A DNA stretch of 64,000 nucleotides from Allocoleopsis franciscana PCC 7113 (lineage in GTDB: Bacteria; Cyanobacteriota; Cyanobacteriia; Cyanobacteriales; Coleofasciculaceae). Below the pieces are notes generated by a model. That model was given only the letters and a program-made list of their open reading frames with translations. It made no database searches and had not been told where the DNA came from. Of this stretch, positions 44,630-53,890 are shown one piece after another. Position 1 is the first letter of the stretch; each line of letters opens with the position of its first letter. The translations under genes and the position numbers were made by a program. Location: positions 2,503,224 to 2,567,223 of the forward strand of contig NC_019738.1 in assembly GCF_000317515.1 (NCBI RefSeq), in the 5' to 3' direction.

Positions 44630-46243
44630 TTAGGATTTAACCGCAGGGCTGACCTCATATAAATAGTATTTCTCATTAAAAATAAAACTTTTAGTGAATT
44701 TTGAGAGAGGAGATATTTTTAAATCAGCCCTTGCCGTGTTGAGTTCATTGTTGAGGATAAGGAGGATAGGTTCAGGCTTTTGTTGGAGCCGTTGACTGAC
44801 TTGGGCTAAAACAGTGGCAGCATCAACGTCCTGACGTTGGCTATTGAATAATACAAAACTGCCCAGTTCTTGACGTTCCGGATAATAAATCTTGCGATTG
44901 AGATAACCGCATAAAGGTGAGATCGTCGCATCTCGACTTCCCACCATAAACTTATTTTCTAGATGTTGGCTTTGAATATATGTTGCCGTTGCTCGTGCTG
45001 CCGAGTAGGGAACCACTAAATCTCGGCTAAAGGCAACCACACCTGCTGCCAATTGGGCAGAGAAAATGACCATCATGAAGATGATTTTGTATTTTTCGGT
45101 AAACTTGAACCAAACTGTACTAATCGGCTGAATCATTCTCGCTCTACGGGTGAATGGTTGGAGCAAAAGATTGGATTTGGGATAATAACTAGCAAGCCAA
45201 AATGAGGCAATCAATACAATATAGAGATGTCCGTAATGTCTGGCTGAACCGAGAAATTTAACATAAGTAAAGAAAATAATTTCTAACGTGCCAACTGTAT
45301 AAATCAAGAAGGCAATGGGCTTGCGAATCAATACCGTTGAGGCAAAAAAGAATAACCCTAAAGCCAAGACGGCAAAGAGAAATACTTCTATATTTGAATC
45401 ACCCGGAACAAGAATAACAATATAACTATTCCAAATCCTGATCAGTGCTTTGGCTAGGTGTCTAAGATCAAAATGAAGTGTCCATCCCGATAAACCACCT
45501 TGTAATGTACTGTCAGCAGGAGGAATCAGTTGGGCAAGAGAGACGGCAATACCCAAGGCATAAATAGTCAGACTCAAAATTATATTGGTTCGGCTTGCGG
45601 TTAGGGATTCATCTAATTGTTTCCGTAAGCTATATTCCACGATGAGCGCTAGTCCTAAAGCCAGAGAAATAAACAGGCAATAGGCATTGGCGTTTGCGAT
45701 CAAAAAAAGCAGCACTGAGAGAATAACATAATTTTTCTTTCGGGTATTATATAGGGCACAAAAAGCAGCAATCAGAAGGATACCAATGATATAGTTCCGA
45801 CTAATTAATAGATACTCATAAAAAGGAAGATAGCCAAAAACAAACAAAGCCTTCTGCCATCGTCTGAAAGGGGAAAACTTTAAAAATATATAAATAAAAC
45901 CCGTAGCTAAAATTAAATGAGTAATTTGCATCGCTATGGGATTTTGCGTCAATTGATTCAATAAATAAAGACAGATATACCATAATCCTGGATGCCCCTC
46001 ATATTTGATATTTTGGAATAATTCCACTAGGGATTTACTATCTCTAGCAATCAACCAAGGATTAAGTTCGTCACGCCACATGGCATGATTAAGAATCCCC
46101 ATAAAACCCAAGCAGAAAAACATGAAAGATAACAAACTTGGAAATCCAATATCATTGATGAATGATAGAATTAGTGTCTTAGCGGTTAAGTGAAGTGATT
46201 TCATTCGGTTATTGTTCATAGCGATATGTAGCAGACTTCCCAT
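44630..46243 (-). CDS. Multi-pass membrane protein, GT-C glycosyltransferase-like
   Basis: About 537 residues from ATG 46243; a TTG at 46276 and an ATG at 46219 are alternatives and none has a good ribosome-binding site. There are about eleven hydrophobic segments. Near the N-terminus AMWRDELNPWLIARDS provides the Asp-Glu pair in the first loop, typical of GT-C enzymes of the ArnT/PMT type that use lipid-linked sugars, followed by YEGHPGLWYICLYLL. The C-terminal 120 residues form a soluble domain. It probably glycosylates envelope material; donor and acceptor are unknown. Confidence 0.72.
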   Translation of the reverse strand: MGSLLHIAMNNNRMKSLHLTAKTLILSFINDIGFPSLLSFMFFCLGFMGILNHAMWRDELNPWLIARDSKSLVELFQNIKYEGHPGLWYICLYLLNQLTQNPIAMQITHLILATGFIYIFLKFSPFRRWQKALFVFGYLPFYEYLLISRNYIIGILLIAAFCALYNTRKKNYVILSVLLFLIANANAYCLFISLALGLALIVEYSLRKQLDESLTASRTNIILSLTIYALGIAVSLAQLIPPADSTLQGGLSGWTLHFDLRHLAKALIRIWNSYIVILVPGDSNIEVFLFAVLALGLFFFASTVLIRKPIAFLIYTVGTLEIIFFTYVKFLGSARHYGHLYIVLIASFWLASYYPKSNLLLQPFTRRARMIQPISTVWFKFTEKYKIIFMMVIFSAQLAAGVVAFSRDLVVPYSAARATATYIQSQHLENKFMVGSRDATISPLCGYLNRKIYYPERQELGSFVLFNSQRQDVDAATVLAQVSQRLQQKPEPILLILNNELNTARADLKISPLSKFTKSFIFNEKYYLYEVSPAVKS

Positions 46244-46544
46244 AAGCTGAGAGTTCCGCCTTTTTCCAGACACCAATACACACAGAAACCTGCTCTCCAG
46301 GGAGGCAAGTCTTTAATGTGAGATTTGAGTTTATAGAAGCTTACCAGAGAACATCCAAATCATAAATCATCCCTAGATTGTCAGCCAAAACCTTACTCCG
46401 AACGAAGAGGAACGTGTTTGTCTGAAAGCCTAGGGATAGATAAGCAATTAAAATGCTTGTAAAATCAATCAGTGAGATGCATCCGACCATCACTGCCTAG
46501 AACAGAGTACCACCTCTAATCATGAATATCTTGAGCAAATCAGG

Positions 46545-47249
46545 TTACCGATATTGTGTCTCCAATGTCTTCTCTTGCTGTTCCAGGGACTTCACATTGG
46601 GATACAAAGATTCAGATCGTTTGTAGACAAACCAGGCAATAACACTCATCACGACCATTTCGCCTCCATCTTCGAGCATGGCTAGAAGAGGTTCCCAGAA
46701 TAAGGAAAACCTTAGCATACTATGAAGCATATCAACGGCAATCCCGAACACCGCGAGAACCAGAAACATGATAATCAAAGACTTAGATGTTTCTCTCGGA
46801 ATTCGGCTAGCAAAACGATAGGCGATCGCCAGGAAAAACAAAAAGAATAACCCGACACCAGCCGAAACAATAAGTTCGCCAAAATCTAGCGCACGCAAGT
46901 TGAACACAGCCTGTAAATCCAGTTTTTCGCTGATGATTGCACCTAATATTTCGTGAATGGTGAGAGAATCATCAAGCAATAAGTAAAAGAACAGCAGAGA
47001 CCAACCGAGATAGAGAGCCGAGCGCTGCTTTACGGCTAAAGCACCCAATAATAGAGCAATCCAATACTCTTTGATGTATTGAAATATTTCTGAATATCCT
47101 CGTTCTTGATCGAGAGAAAAAGATGGATTTGAAAGGACGTCTGCGTGTACGTAAACCAGATGAATAACGATAAAGGCTAAATCTGTTACTAAAAATAAGT
47201 ACAAAAATCGAATTGAATTGTCTTTTAAATCCAATTTCACTGGGGTCAT
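46545..47249 (-). CDS. Hypothetical membrane protein
   Basis: 234 residues from ATG 47249 (MTPVKLDLKD); a GTG at 47285 is possible. About six hydrophobic segments are visible. Polar residues inside or next to them, LLLDDSLTIHEILGA, AVDMLHSML and LEDGGEMVVMSV, are suggestive of a metal or catalytic site within the membrane, but I cannot assign a family. It is monocistronic, with 270-base spacers on each side. Confidence 0.65.
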   Translation of the reverse strand: MTPVKLDLKDNSIRFLYLFLVTDLAFIVIHLVYVHADVLSNPSFSLDQERGYSEIFQYIKEYWIALLLGALAVKQRSALYLGWSLLFFYLLLDDSLTIHEILGAIISEKLDLQAVFNLRALDFGELIVSAGVGLFFLFFLAIAYRFASRIPRETSKSLIIMFLVLAVFGIAVDMLHSMLRFSLFWEPLLAMLEDGGEMVVMSVIAWFVYKRSESLYPNVKSLEQQEKTLETQYR

Positions 47250-47559
47250 TCCTTTAATGGTTTGCCTTACACAGACTGGATACACCAGACTTCATGGGTA
47301 AGGAGCATGAATTAAGCTGAAAAATCCTTACCTTTAAAGCCCAGTAAAAGGCATTTGTCTAGGGTTTTGCCCGGTATTGAGAATTTATAGATTATTGGTG
47401 ATGGTAAATTAAAAATAGATTAAGTTAAAGTTAACCAAAAATTAATCTAACCTTAGATAGATTGTTTAAAAGCACTCTATGCTGGGGTAGCGGAGAGAAC
47501 CAGACTTCTGATTCAAGTTTCCGAAACCCCTGCCCGCACTTTAAAGGTGTAAGTTTTTC

Positions 47560-48204
47560 TTACAAGCGCTCAGCCATAACCGCATAGAACGGATCGCCAC
47601 CCCCGACGCCCAACATTTGCAGAAAATTAGGTGCCGCTGACTGACGCACAATGACTTCTGGAGGACTGAATCCGGGGACAGCCTGAAAGTAACCCTTGAC
47701 AAGTTCTACGCGGCTTTTTTCAGTGCCATCTCGCCATGCGGCGATCGCTTTTTGGAAGAACATCCGGTTGGAAAAACTAATAATTGCAATACCACCGGGT
47801 TTGAGAATACGTTGAATTTCGGAAAACACCGCATCTGGGTATTGCAAATACTGAACGGAAACGCAGTTGAGGACAGCATCAAACTCTGCATCCGCCAGGG
47901 GTAGCTTGGGATTTTGGTTCAGATCTTGGACAAAATAATGATTCAGCCGAGGATTTCGAGCCAATTCTTCCTGATTCATACCATGCCCTTCGACGTGAGC
48001 AAATTCCATTTCTTCCGGCAGGTGAGAAACCCAACTACTCATAATGTCGCAAATCCGCGTATTGGGTTTGAGGCGATCGCGATACAGTTGGGTGAGTTGG
48101 TCGATAAACCCTTCATCAACATGAGTGACGAAGCGTGGAACCGAGTAAAACAGTGTGTCGTTAGTATCGTCTAATTTGGTGCGTTGATGGGGTTGCAGCA
48201 GCAT
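47560..48204 (-). CDS. Class I SAM-dependent methyltransferase
   Basis: 214 residues. A Rossmann-like methyltransferase core shows TRICDIMSSWVSHLP (motif I, with the glycines replaced), HYFVQDLNQNPKLP, EFDAVLNCVSVQYLQYPDAVF (motif IV) and RILKPGGIAIISFSNRMF (motif V/VI). The unusual motif I and the N-terminal FYSVPRFVTHVDEGF segment mark a defined cyanobacterial and plant-plastid subgroup. The substrate is unknown. It is divergent from the histidine kinase at 48485. Confidence 0.88.
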   Translation of the reverse strand: MLLQPHQRTKLDDTNDTLFYSVPRFVTHVDEGFIDQLTQLYRDRLKPNTRICDIMSSWVSHLPEEMEFAHVEGHGMNQEELARNPRLNHYFVQDLNQNPKLPLADAEFDAVLNCVSVQYLQYPDAVFSEIQRILKPGGIAIISFSNRMFFQKAIAAWRDGTEKSRVELVKGYFQAVPGFSPPEVIVRQSAAPNFLQMLGVGGGDPFYAVMAERL

Positions 48205-48484
48205 AATCGTAAACGGACAAAGGCAATACCCTTCTCAGTTTAAAGAAAAAATTACGAAATATTAAGAACTGGATTCCCGTGATCAAAGCCCTTTTTCAGC
48301 AAGAGTAAGAAATTTGATCATCTGGAACTCAAGATCACAATCACAACCATTTCAACTCACTAACGGAAATCGCGACTAATTAGTTCGGTTATACCACCCC
48401 AGATGGATGACCAATACTATTAACCTCATAATCAGATGAGCAGATATTTTTAACAACTGCACTTGCTGTGAACGGGGATAGATT

Positions 48485-50164
48485 GTGGTGCAAAAGTGGT
48501 TATTGCCAAGTATAAGTGAAGTATTAGCCCACAAGGAACAGATTGGGCTGGATGCTAACGTTGCGCCTGAAAATGGACGGGTGCCAGGGATGTGCAACAC
48601 TCACCCAGGTACCAACCGTCGCGGGGAAAGAGGGCGAGCCTTGGCGCAGCAGGAAGTGGCAGCCGCCAAAGCGCAGCGGGAATGGCAAAGTGCGATCGCA
48701 ACTTTAGAACCGTTACTTTTGCAAACCCTGGCTCCCTCCGGCTCAGATGGTGATGATTGTGACCCATTATCACTCCAAGGTTTGGTTCTAGCAGGCCCTG
48801 TGCCCGTCTTGAGCCACCCGGAGCTTCTGGGTCGTTTTAAAACAGGAATTTTTACCAGCGACACCTATAAAGCCCTCGCTTGGATGCCCTTTCAACTCCC
48901 CCCTGCCACAACTGAGCCATGTCAGTTAGCAGACAATACAGCCTATGAGTTACCTCTAGTACCGGCTGATCCACTAGCATCTGAGCAGTTTTGTTTAGTT
49001 TTTACCCCTCACTTTAGTTTAGTGATGGTGGTGGGAGAAGACCTAGCCGGCACTCCCGCCTTCCAGTTCTCCTTTGATCCAGAAGACATCCAACAGGCTT
49101 GGACAGCACTCCGCCTGCGGATGTTACTCACCACTCCCCATCAACTCAGCCAGTTAGAATCTTTAATCGAACAGTTTGCACCCAAGCCGCCTGATTACCG
49201 GATCGTGATGAATTTTGGGCGTCAACTGCTCCAGAATTTACCCGAACCGCCTGAAACGGAAAAAGTCCAGACTATACCCATCACGTCTACAGATTCAAAC
49301 GTGCAAGTTGAGCCATTTCAGCCCCAAGACGATACCTTCCAATCCAATCGTCGCTGGGAGCCGATTATGAAAAAAGAGGAGCGAGGTGTGAGTAAAATCT
49401 CCAATCCTCACGAAATAACGGCTGACGTGGAACTGCTCAAAGCACTGACTCATGAAATTCGCACACCGCTGACGACGATTCGGACGTTGACGAAACTTCT
49501 GCTCAAGCGTCGCGACTTAGCTCCCGAAGTCATCCGCCGTCTGGAAATCATCGACCATGAGTGTACCGAACAAATCAACCGCATGGAATTGATTTTCCGC
49601 GCCGCCGAATTAGAGACAACAACGGTTAAGCAAGTTTCGGTTAACCTCACCTCCATGTCCCTGGCTCAGGTGTTTGAACACAGTATCCCCCGTTGGCAAA
49701 AGCAAGCGGCAAGGCGAAACTTGACTCTAGATGTCGTCTTGCCCCAAAAACTGCCCACCGTTGTCAGCAATCCTGCCATGTTGGATCAGGTATTGACCGG
49801 GTTGGTGGAGAATTTCACTCGCTCTCTGCCAGCAGGCGGTCATATTCAAGTGCAGGTTACACCCGCAGGAGACCAATTGAAGTTGCAATTCCAGTCTCAG
49901 CCTGATCCGGAAAGCAACGACAATTCCAACAATTCAGCCAATTTTAGCTGCTCGACGTTGAAGTCGCTTGGTCAGTTGTTGATGTTTCAGCCAGAAACCG
50001 GGAGTCTGAGTTTGAATCTCAGTGTGACCAAACATTTATTCCAAGCCTTGGGAGGCAAGTTGATCGTGAGACAGCGACCTCAGGAGGGCGAAGTGATGAC
50101 GATTTTTCTGCCTTTAGAAGTCACTGATACTCACCTATGTAATCAAAAGGAAATCCTGGCTTAG
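48485..50164 (+). CDS. Divergent sensor histidine kinase (DICT-like sensor, HisKA, degenerate ATPase)
   Basis: 559 residues from GTG 48485. The N-terminal 240 residues include a DICT-like region (GLVLAGPVPVLSHPELLGRFKTGIFTSDT). HisKA is clear, with H323 in LTHEIRTPLTTIRTL. The C-terminal ATPase keeps an N-box-like GLVENFTRSLP and a final GGKLIVRQRP, but where the G1 box (DxGxG) should be there is an SQPDPESNDNSNNS stretch, and the G2 loop is poor. It may bind ATP weakly or act as a pseudokinase. The first 50 residues look untypical, so a later start is possible. Confidence 0.8.
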   Translation: MVQKWLLPSISEVLAHKEQIGLDANVAPENGRVPGMCNTHPGTNRRGERGRALAQQEVAAAKAQREWQSAIATLEPLLLQTLAPSGSDGDDCDPLSLQGLVLAGPVPVLSHPELLGRFKTGIFTSDTYKALAWMPFQLPPATTEPCQLADNTAYELPLVPADPLASEQFCLVFTPHFSLVMVVGEDLAGTPAFQFSFDPEDIQQAWTALRLRMLLTTPHQLSQLESLIEQFAPKPPDYRIVMNFGRQLLQNLPEPPETEKVQTIPITSTDSNVQVEPFQPQDDTFQSNRRWEPIMKKEERGVSKISNPHEITADVELLKALTHEIRTPLTTIRTLTKLLLKRRDLAPEVIRRLEIIDHECTEQINRMELIFRAAELETTTVKQVSVNLTSMSLAQVFEHSIPRWQKQAARRNLTLDVVLPQKLPTVVSNPAMLDQVLTGLVENFTRSLPAGGHIQVQVTPAGDQLKLQFQSQPDPESNDNSNNSANFSCSTLKSLGQLLMFQPETGSLSLNLSVTKHLFQALGGKLIVRQRPQEGEVMTIFLPLEVTDTHLCNQKEILA

Positions 50165-50714
50165 GTAGGATCTATCAATTGTGTCTAAAGCCTTTTCTAA
50201 TTTCACTTTCTGGATTGTGGAATAGGGCTAGCACAATGTATTTTACTTTATATAGAGTTAAATTAATCTAATATGGATAGGAATATGCCATCAAGCTGTG
50301 GTGAAGTCTAAATTTAATAAAATCCTGCTCCGCTTTGAGAGAATCTCTCTCATCTCAGATTAAGACAGAAAATCAAGACGTGGGGATGGAATCGTCTTAC
50401 CGTAAAACATCGGTGGCTCAGAACTAATCTGAATTTTTGTAAAGAATGTATTGAACTATACTGTACAAAAATTATATGATTTTTATATTTATTTACACAG
50501 AAATAATATTTATTTTCACTTCCTTAACCTACTCGTAACCGACTTAATTGAAGCGCCATTAATTCAGGGAATGTACATAGCAAACTTGGTATCATTTAGC
50601 ACAGGATATATAATAATATTCGTATGAACCCAGGTGCTTTTTTCTAAAGATTTGGTAAAGGTAGTAGAATAACCTGGCGAATCTCCGTAAAATTCAGGAG
50701 GTTCGATTTATATA
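50165..50714. other. AT-rich spacer left of the second insertion sequence
   Basis: 550 bases with no coding frame of note, very AT-rich between 50440 and 50640. Together with 52386-52639 it formed one spacer of about 800 bases before the element landed. It probably holds the promoter region of the glycosyltransferase operon, now separated from it by 1.7 kb. Confidence 0.5.
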
Positions 50715-50834
50715 GGGTTTGCTGTAAAAACCGGAAACCCTTAGCTATAAATAGTTTGAGCGGTCTTGAAAGTTGTTCAGCTCCCAGGAAATCTGGTAGA
50801 ATCCCACAAAATCCTTGTACCAAGAGCAGGGAAA

Positions 50835-51320
50835 ATGTACAGAAAAGCTTCCTCAAGCCCGACCCCACCGGAAAACTTTGAGCTGCCCTTTGAGGGAAAG
50901 TTATCACAAGATAACCGTTGGGTAATCATGGCAAATCTGATACCCTGGGATGAATTTGAAGAGGAATACGCCAAAATTTTTTCTATTGATATGGGGGCAC
51001 CTGCGCTGCCATTTCGGATGGCATTGGGTTCATTAATAATCAAAGAAAGATTAGGAATAAGCGATCGGGAAACAGTAGAACAAATAAAAGAAAACCCTTA
51101 CTTACAATACTTTATAGGGAGAAAGCATTACAGCAACGAAGCCCCTTATGATGCCTCACTTTTGGTAAGATTTAGAGAAAGGATAAATGTTGATTTAGTA
51201 AATCAAATAAATCAAAGAATGGTAAAGAAGATTCAGGAAGAAACAGAGGAGGAATCTAAAAAAAAAGCTCACTCTCAGAAAGGCAAGAAACAAGAGAAAG
51301 CCCGAATCAAGGGAAATTAA
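50835..51320 (+). CDS. IS transposase, N-terminal frame (ORF A), copy 2
   Basis: 161 residues from ATG 50835, preceded by AGCAGGGAAA; an upstream TTG (50766) is in frame but has no signal. The sequence is identical to the copy at 3042-3527. It carries the InsH-like N-terminal region. The A9 run at 51258-51266 allows a -1 shift into ORF B, giving a fusion of about 480 residues. Confidence 0.85.
   Translation: MYRKASSSPTPPENFELPFEGKLSQDNRWVIMANLIPWDEFEEEYAKIFSIDMGAPALPFRMALGSLIIKERLGISDRETVEQIKENPYLQYFIGRKHYSNEAPYDASLLVRFRERINVDLVNQINQRMVKKIQEETEEESKKKAHSQKGKKQEKARIKGN
51258..51266 (+). promoter_or_regulatory. A9 slippery run for transposase -1 frameshift, copy 2
   Basis: Nine A in frame as AAA-AAA-AAA before GCT. 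After a -1 shift the reading continues through SERQETRESPNQ and GKLILDATCAPGD into ORF B with no stop. Confidence 0.7.
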
Positions 51321-51367
51321 TTCTGGATGCTACCTGTGCGCCAGGAGATATCAGCTATCCCAATGAC

Positions 51368-52276
51368 TTGGGTCTATTAAATCAAGCCAGAGTCAAAACG
51401 GAAAAGATAATAGATACTCTCTATAAGCCCCTAAAAGGGAGACTAAAGAAAAAGCCAAAAACTTATAGAAACCTCGCTCGGAAAGATTACTTGAAAGTCG
51501 CCAAAAAACGGAGATCGTCAAGAAAAGAGAGAAGAAAAGCTATAAAAAAACAACTGAAATATATAAAAAGAAATTTATCACACATTGACCAGCTCCTTCA
51601 GACAGGAGAAGCACTTGAGGGTTTGAGCATCTCTCAATATAAGAGCTTGCTGGTGGTGGCGGAAGTTTACCGTCAACAGCAATGGATGTATGAGAATAAA
51701 GCCCAGAGAATTGACGACAGAATAGTCAGTTTAAGTCAGCCCCATATCCGTCCAATTGTGAGAGGAAAAGCCGGAAAACCTGTAGAATTTGGAGCTAAAC
51801 TAGCAGCAAGCGTCAGAGATGGATATGTCTTTTTAGACCGTATAAGCTGGGATAACTTTAATGAAGCCGGAGACTTAAAAGCCCAAATAGAAGCATTTAA
51901 ACAGCACACAGGAGTCTATCCCGAATCAGTACATGTAGATAGAATTTATCGAAATCGCGAGAATCGAGCATTCTGTAAAGAAAGAGGGATTAGAATAAGT
52001 GGCCCCCCCTTAGGCAGACCTCCAGCTAATGTCAGCTCAGACAAAAAGAAACAAGCCTTAGACGACGAGAAGGTTCGCAATGCTATTGAAGGAAAATTTG
52101 GCATCTCAAAGCGAAGATTTAGCTTGAATCGCGTCATGGCTAAACTGCCTCATACTTCTCAAACGGCTATTGCTATCACTTTTTTAGTCATGAATCTTTC
52201 CACCCTGCTACGGCAGTTTTTTTGTCTTTTTTTGTGCAATACACAACATCACGCCTTTTTTCTCGATAACTATTAA
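51368..52276 (+). CDS. IS transposase, C-terminal frame (ORF B), copy 2
   Basis: Catalytic half of the DDE transposase, identical in protein sequence to 2086-2994. Its first start-like codon is a TTG downstream of the conserved LILDATCAPGD segment, so independent translation would miss an essential part. Production as a frameshift fusion with ORF A is therefore likely. The candidate second Asp is in VHVDRIYRN and the Glu in IEGKFGISKRR. Confidence 0.85.
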   Translation: MGLLNQARVKTEKIIDTLYKPLKGRLKKKPKTYRNLARKDYLKVAKKRRSSRKERRKAIKKQLKYIKRNLSHIDQLLQTGEALEGLSISQYKSLLVVAEVYRQQQWMYENKAQRIDDRIVSLSQPHIRPIVRGKAGKPVEFGAKLAASVRDGYVFLDRISWDNFNEAGDLKAQIEAFKQHTGVYPESVHVDRIYRNRENRAFCKERGIRISGPPLGRPPANVSSDKKKQALDDEKVRNAIEGKFGISKRRFSLNRVMAKLPHTSQTAIAITFLVMNLSTLLRQFFCLFLCNTQHHAFFLDNY

Positions 52277-52639
52277 TTCGGCTTATGCTTGTGGGAATTA
52301 ACAACAACAAAAGCTCATTATTATTCCAGGATTAAATAACTGATTAATCCATCGGTTGTTTTTCGCCGACTTATTCAGCAAGCCCTATATAGTTCTTAAC
52401 TTCTATCACTCTGATACAGACAAACCAAAAGGTAGTTGCACAAAAAAGATGATTTACTCTAATTTGGAGAACAAGAAAAATCTTCCACCAGCTACCCGGT
52501 TCTGAATTGAGGCCAGTCTTGCTATTTGATGTCTCTGAAACAGCGGAAAGCTGGTGATGTCAGCTAGCAATGATTTATAAAGTCCGAGATGTCCGAAGGC
52601 GCTAGCTTTTGGACTCAATGTCCAAAGAGGCTTGTAGTA

Positions 52640-53890
52640 ATGCGTAAACCTGTTTTAACCATCTTCTACCAGTTTAACCCTTGGCAAACTAGCATTGGGG
52701 GAATTCAGACAGTCATTCGCTCTTTCGTTAAATACTCTCCCAGTGAATTTGAGGTACGACTAGTAGGAACTGGGGATGATTCAGCGCAACCCATTGGAGT
52801 CTGGCAGGAAGCTGAATTAGCTGGAAAAGCGATTCAATTTATGCCCTTGTTTTCTATCAAAGATGATAACACTAGAAAGCTATTACCGACCAGTGTCAAA
52901 TATACGGCTGCTCTTTTGCAGCGTTGTCTTGCTTCAGATTTCATGCATTTTCATCGACTTGAACCGACGCTTGCAACGCGGAACTGGCCTGGAGAGAAAA
53001 CGCTTTTTGTTCACAATGATATTCAGAAGCAGATTGATGCTAAAGGAACTAAAGATGCAATTCTTTGGCGACGTTTTCCGTTCGCTTATTTAGCTCTCGA
53101 ACGCCTAGTAGTAGGTCAATTTAGTCAAATTTTATCGTGCAACACTGATTCGTTAAAGTACTATCAGCAGCGTTATCCGCAGATAGCAGAGCGCGTTTCC
53201 TACATCAGAAACACTGTTGATACCGAAATTTTCTATCCCTTAAAGGGGGATGAACGCGAACAAGGTCGGCATAGCCTTGCACAGCAGATGGGTTTAGCGG
53301 AGAATACGCATTTTATTTTATTTGCGGGTCGCCTCCATGCCCAAAAAGACCCGGCTTTGTTGCTAGATGCCATCGCCACTCTCAACCAGCCTGATGTTCA
53401 CCTGCTGATAGCTGGCGACGGAGATCTTCGGGAGGAGATCCGTTTGAAAATTTCCGCTTTGGGACTGTCCCATCAGGTGACTATGCTTGGGCCAGTAGAC
53501 CAAGCTAAACTGGCAAAATTACTGCGGATTTGCAGTGTCTTCGTCCTGACGAGCGCCTATGAAGGTCTACCCGTAGTCGTTCTAGAAGCACTGGCCTGCG
53601 GTACGCCAATCGTGACAACCCGGTGTGGTGAAACACCAAACTTGCTGTCTGCTAATAGTGGGGTTGTCTGTCAAGAGCGCACACCCAAGGCAGTGGCTGA
53701 TGCTCTGTTGCAGGTACTACAGCAACCGAGCCATTATCCCAGCGAAGCCTGCATTCAGGCTGTCGAGCCTTACAGTGCGCGAAGTGTAGTGGGTGCTATC
53801 TACAAAGATATGTGGAGCCGCTGGCAGCAGCAAAATTCGCTCTCCAGTGGTCAGAAGAGTTATACAACGGTTACAGAGGTTGCATCGTAA
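52640..53890 (+). CDS. GT4 family glycosyltransferase
   Basis: 416 residues from ATG 52640, with AGAGG ten bases upstream; an ATG at 52589 lacks a site. It is a GT-B fold: the N-terminal acceptor domain starts YQFNPWQTSIGGIQTVI, and the C-terminal GT4 donor domain shows HFILFAGRLHAQKDPALLLDA, LLIAGDGDLREEI and the nucleotide-sugar EX7E motif in SAYEGLPVVVLEALACGTPIV. It probably adds a sugar in exopolysaccharide, LPS or glycolipid synthesis at the cytoplasmic face. Its stop overlaps the next start (TAATG). Confidence 0.92.
   Translation: MRKPVLTIFYQFNPWQTSIGGIQTVIRSFVKYSPSEFEVRLVGTGDDSAQPIGVWQEAELAGKAIQFMPLFSIKDDNTRKLLPTSVKYTAALLQRCLASDFMHFHRLEPTLATRNWPGEKTLFVHNDIQKQIDAKGTKDAILWRRFPFAYLALERLVVGQFSQILSCNTDSLKYYQQRYPQIAERVSYIRNTVDTEIFYPLKGDEREQGRHSLAQQMGLAENTHFILFAGRLHAQKDPALLLDAIATLNQPDVHLLIAGDGDLREEIRLKISALGLSHQVTMLGPVDQAKLAKLLRICSVFVLTSAYEGLPVVVLEALACGTPIVTTRCGETPNLLSANSGVVCQERTPKAVADALLQVLQQPSHYPSEACIQAVEPYSARSVVGAIYKDMWSRWQQQNSLSSGQKSYTTVTEVAS

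Larger units (their letters stand above)
50715..52385 (+). mobile_element. 1,671-bp insertion sequence, copy 2
   Basis: Same length as the element at 1977-3647 and identical wherever I compared it, but inverted relative to it. The ends are GGGTTTGCTG (left) and CAGCAAGCCC (right), with target duplication TATATA at 50709-50714 and 52386-52391. It is inserted in a spacer upstream of two glycosyltransferase genes, in the same direction as them. Confidence 0.93.
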
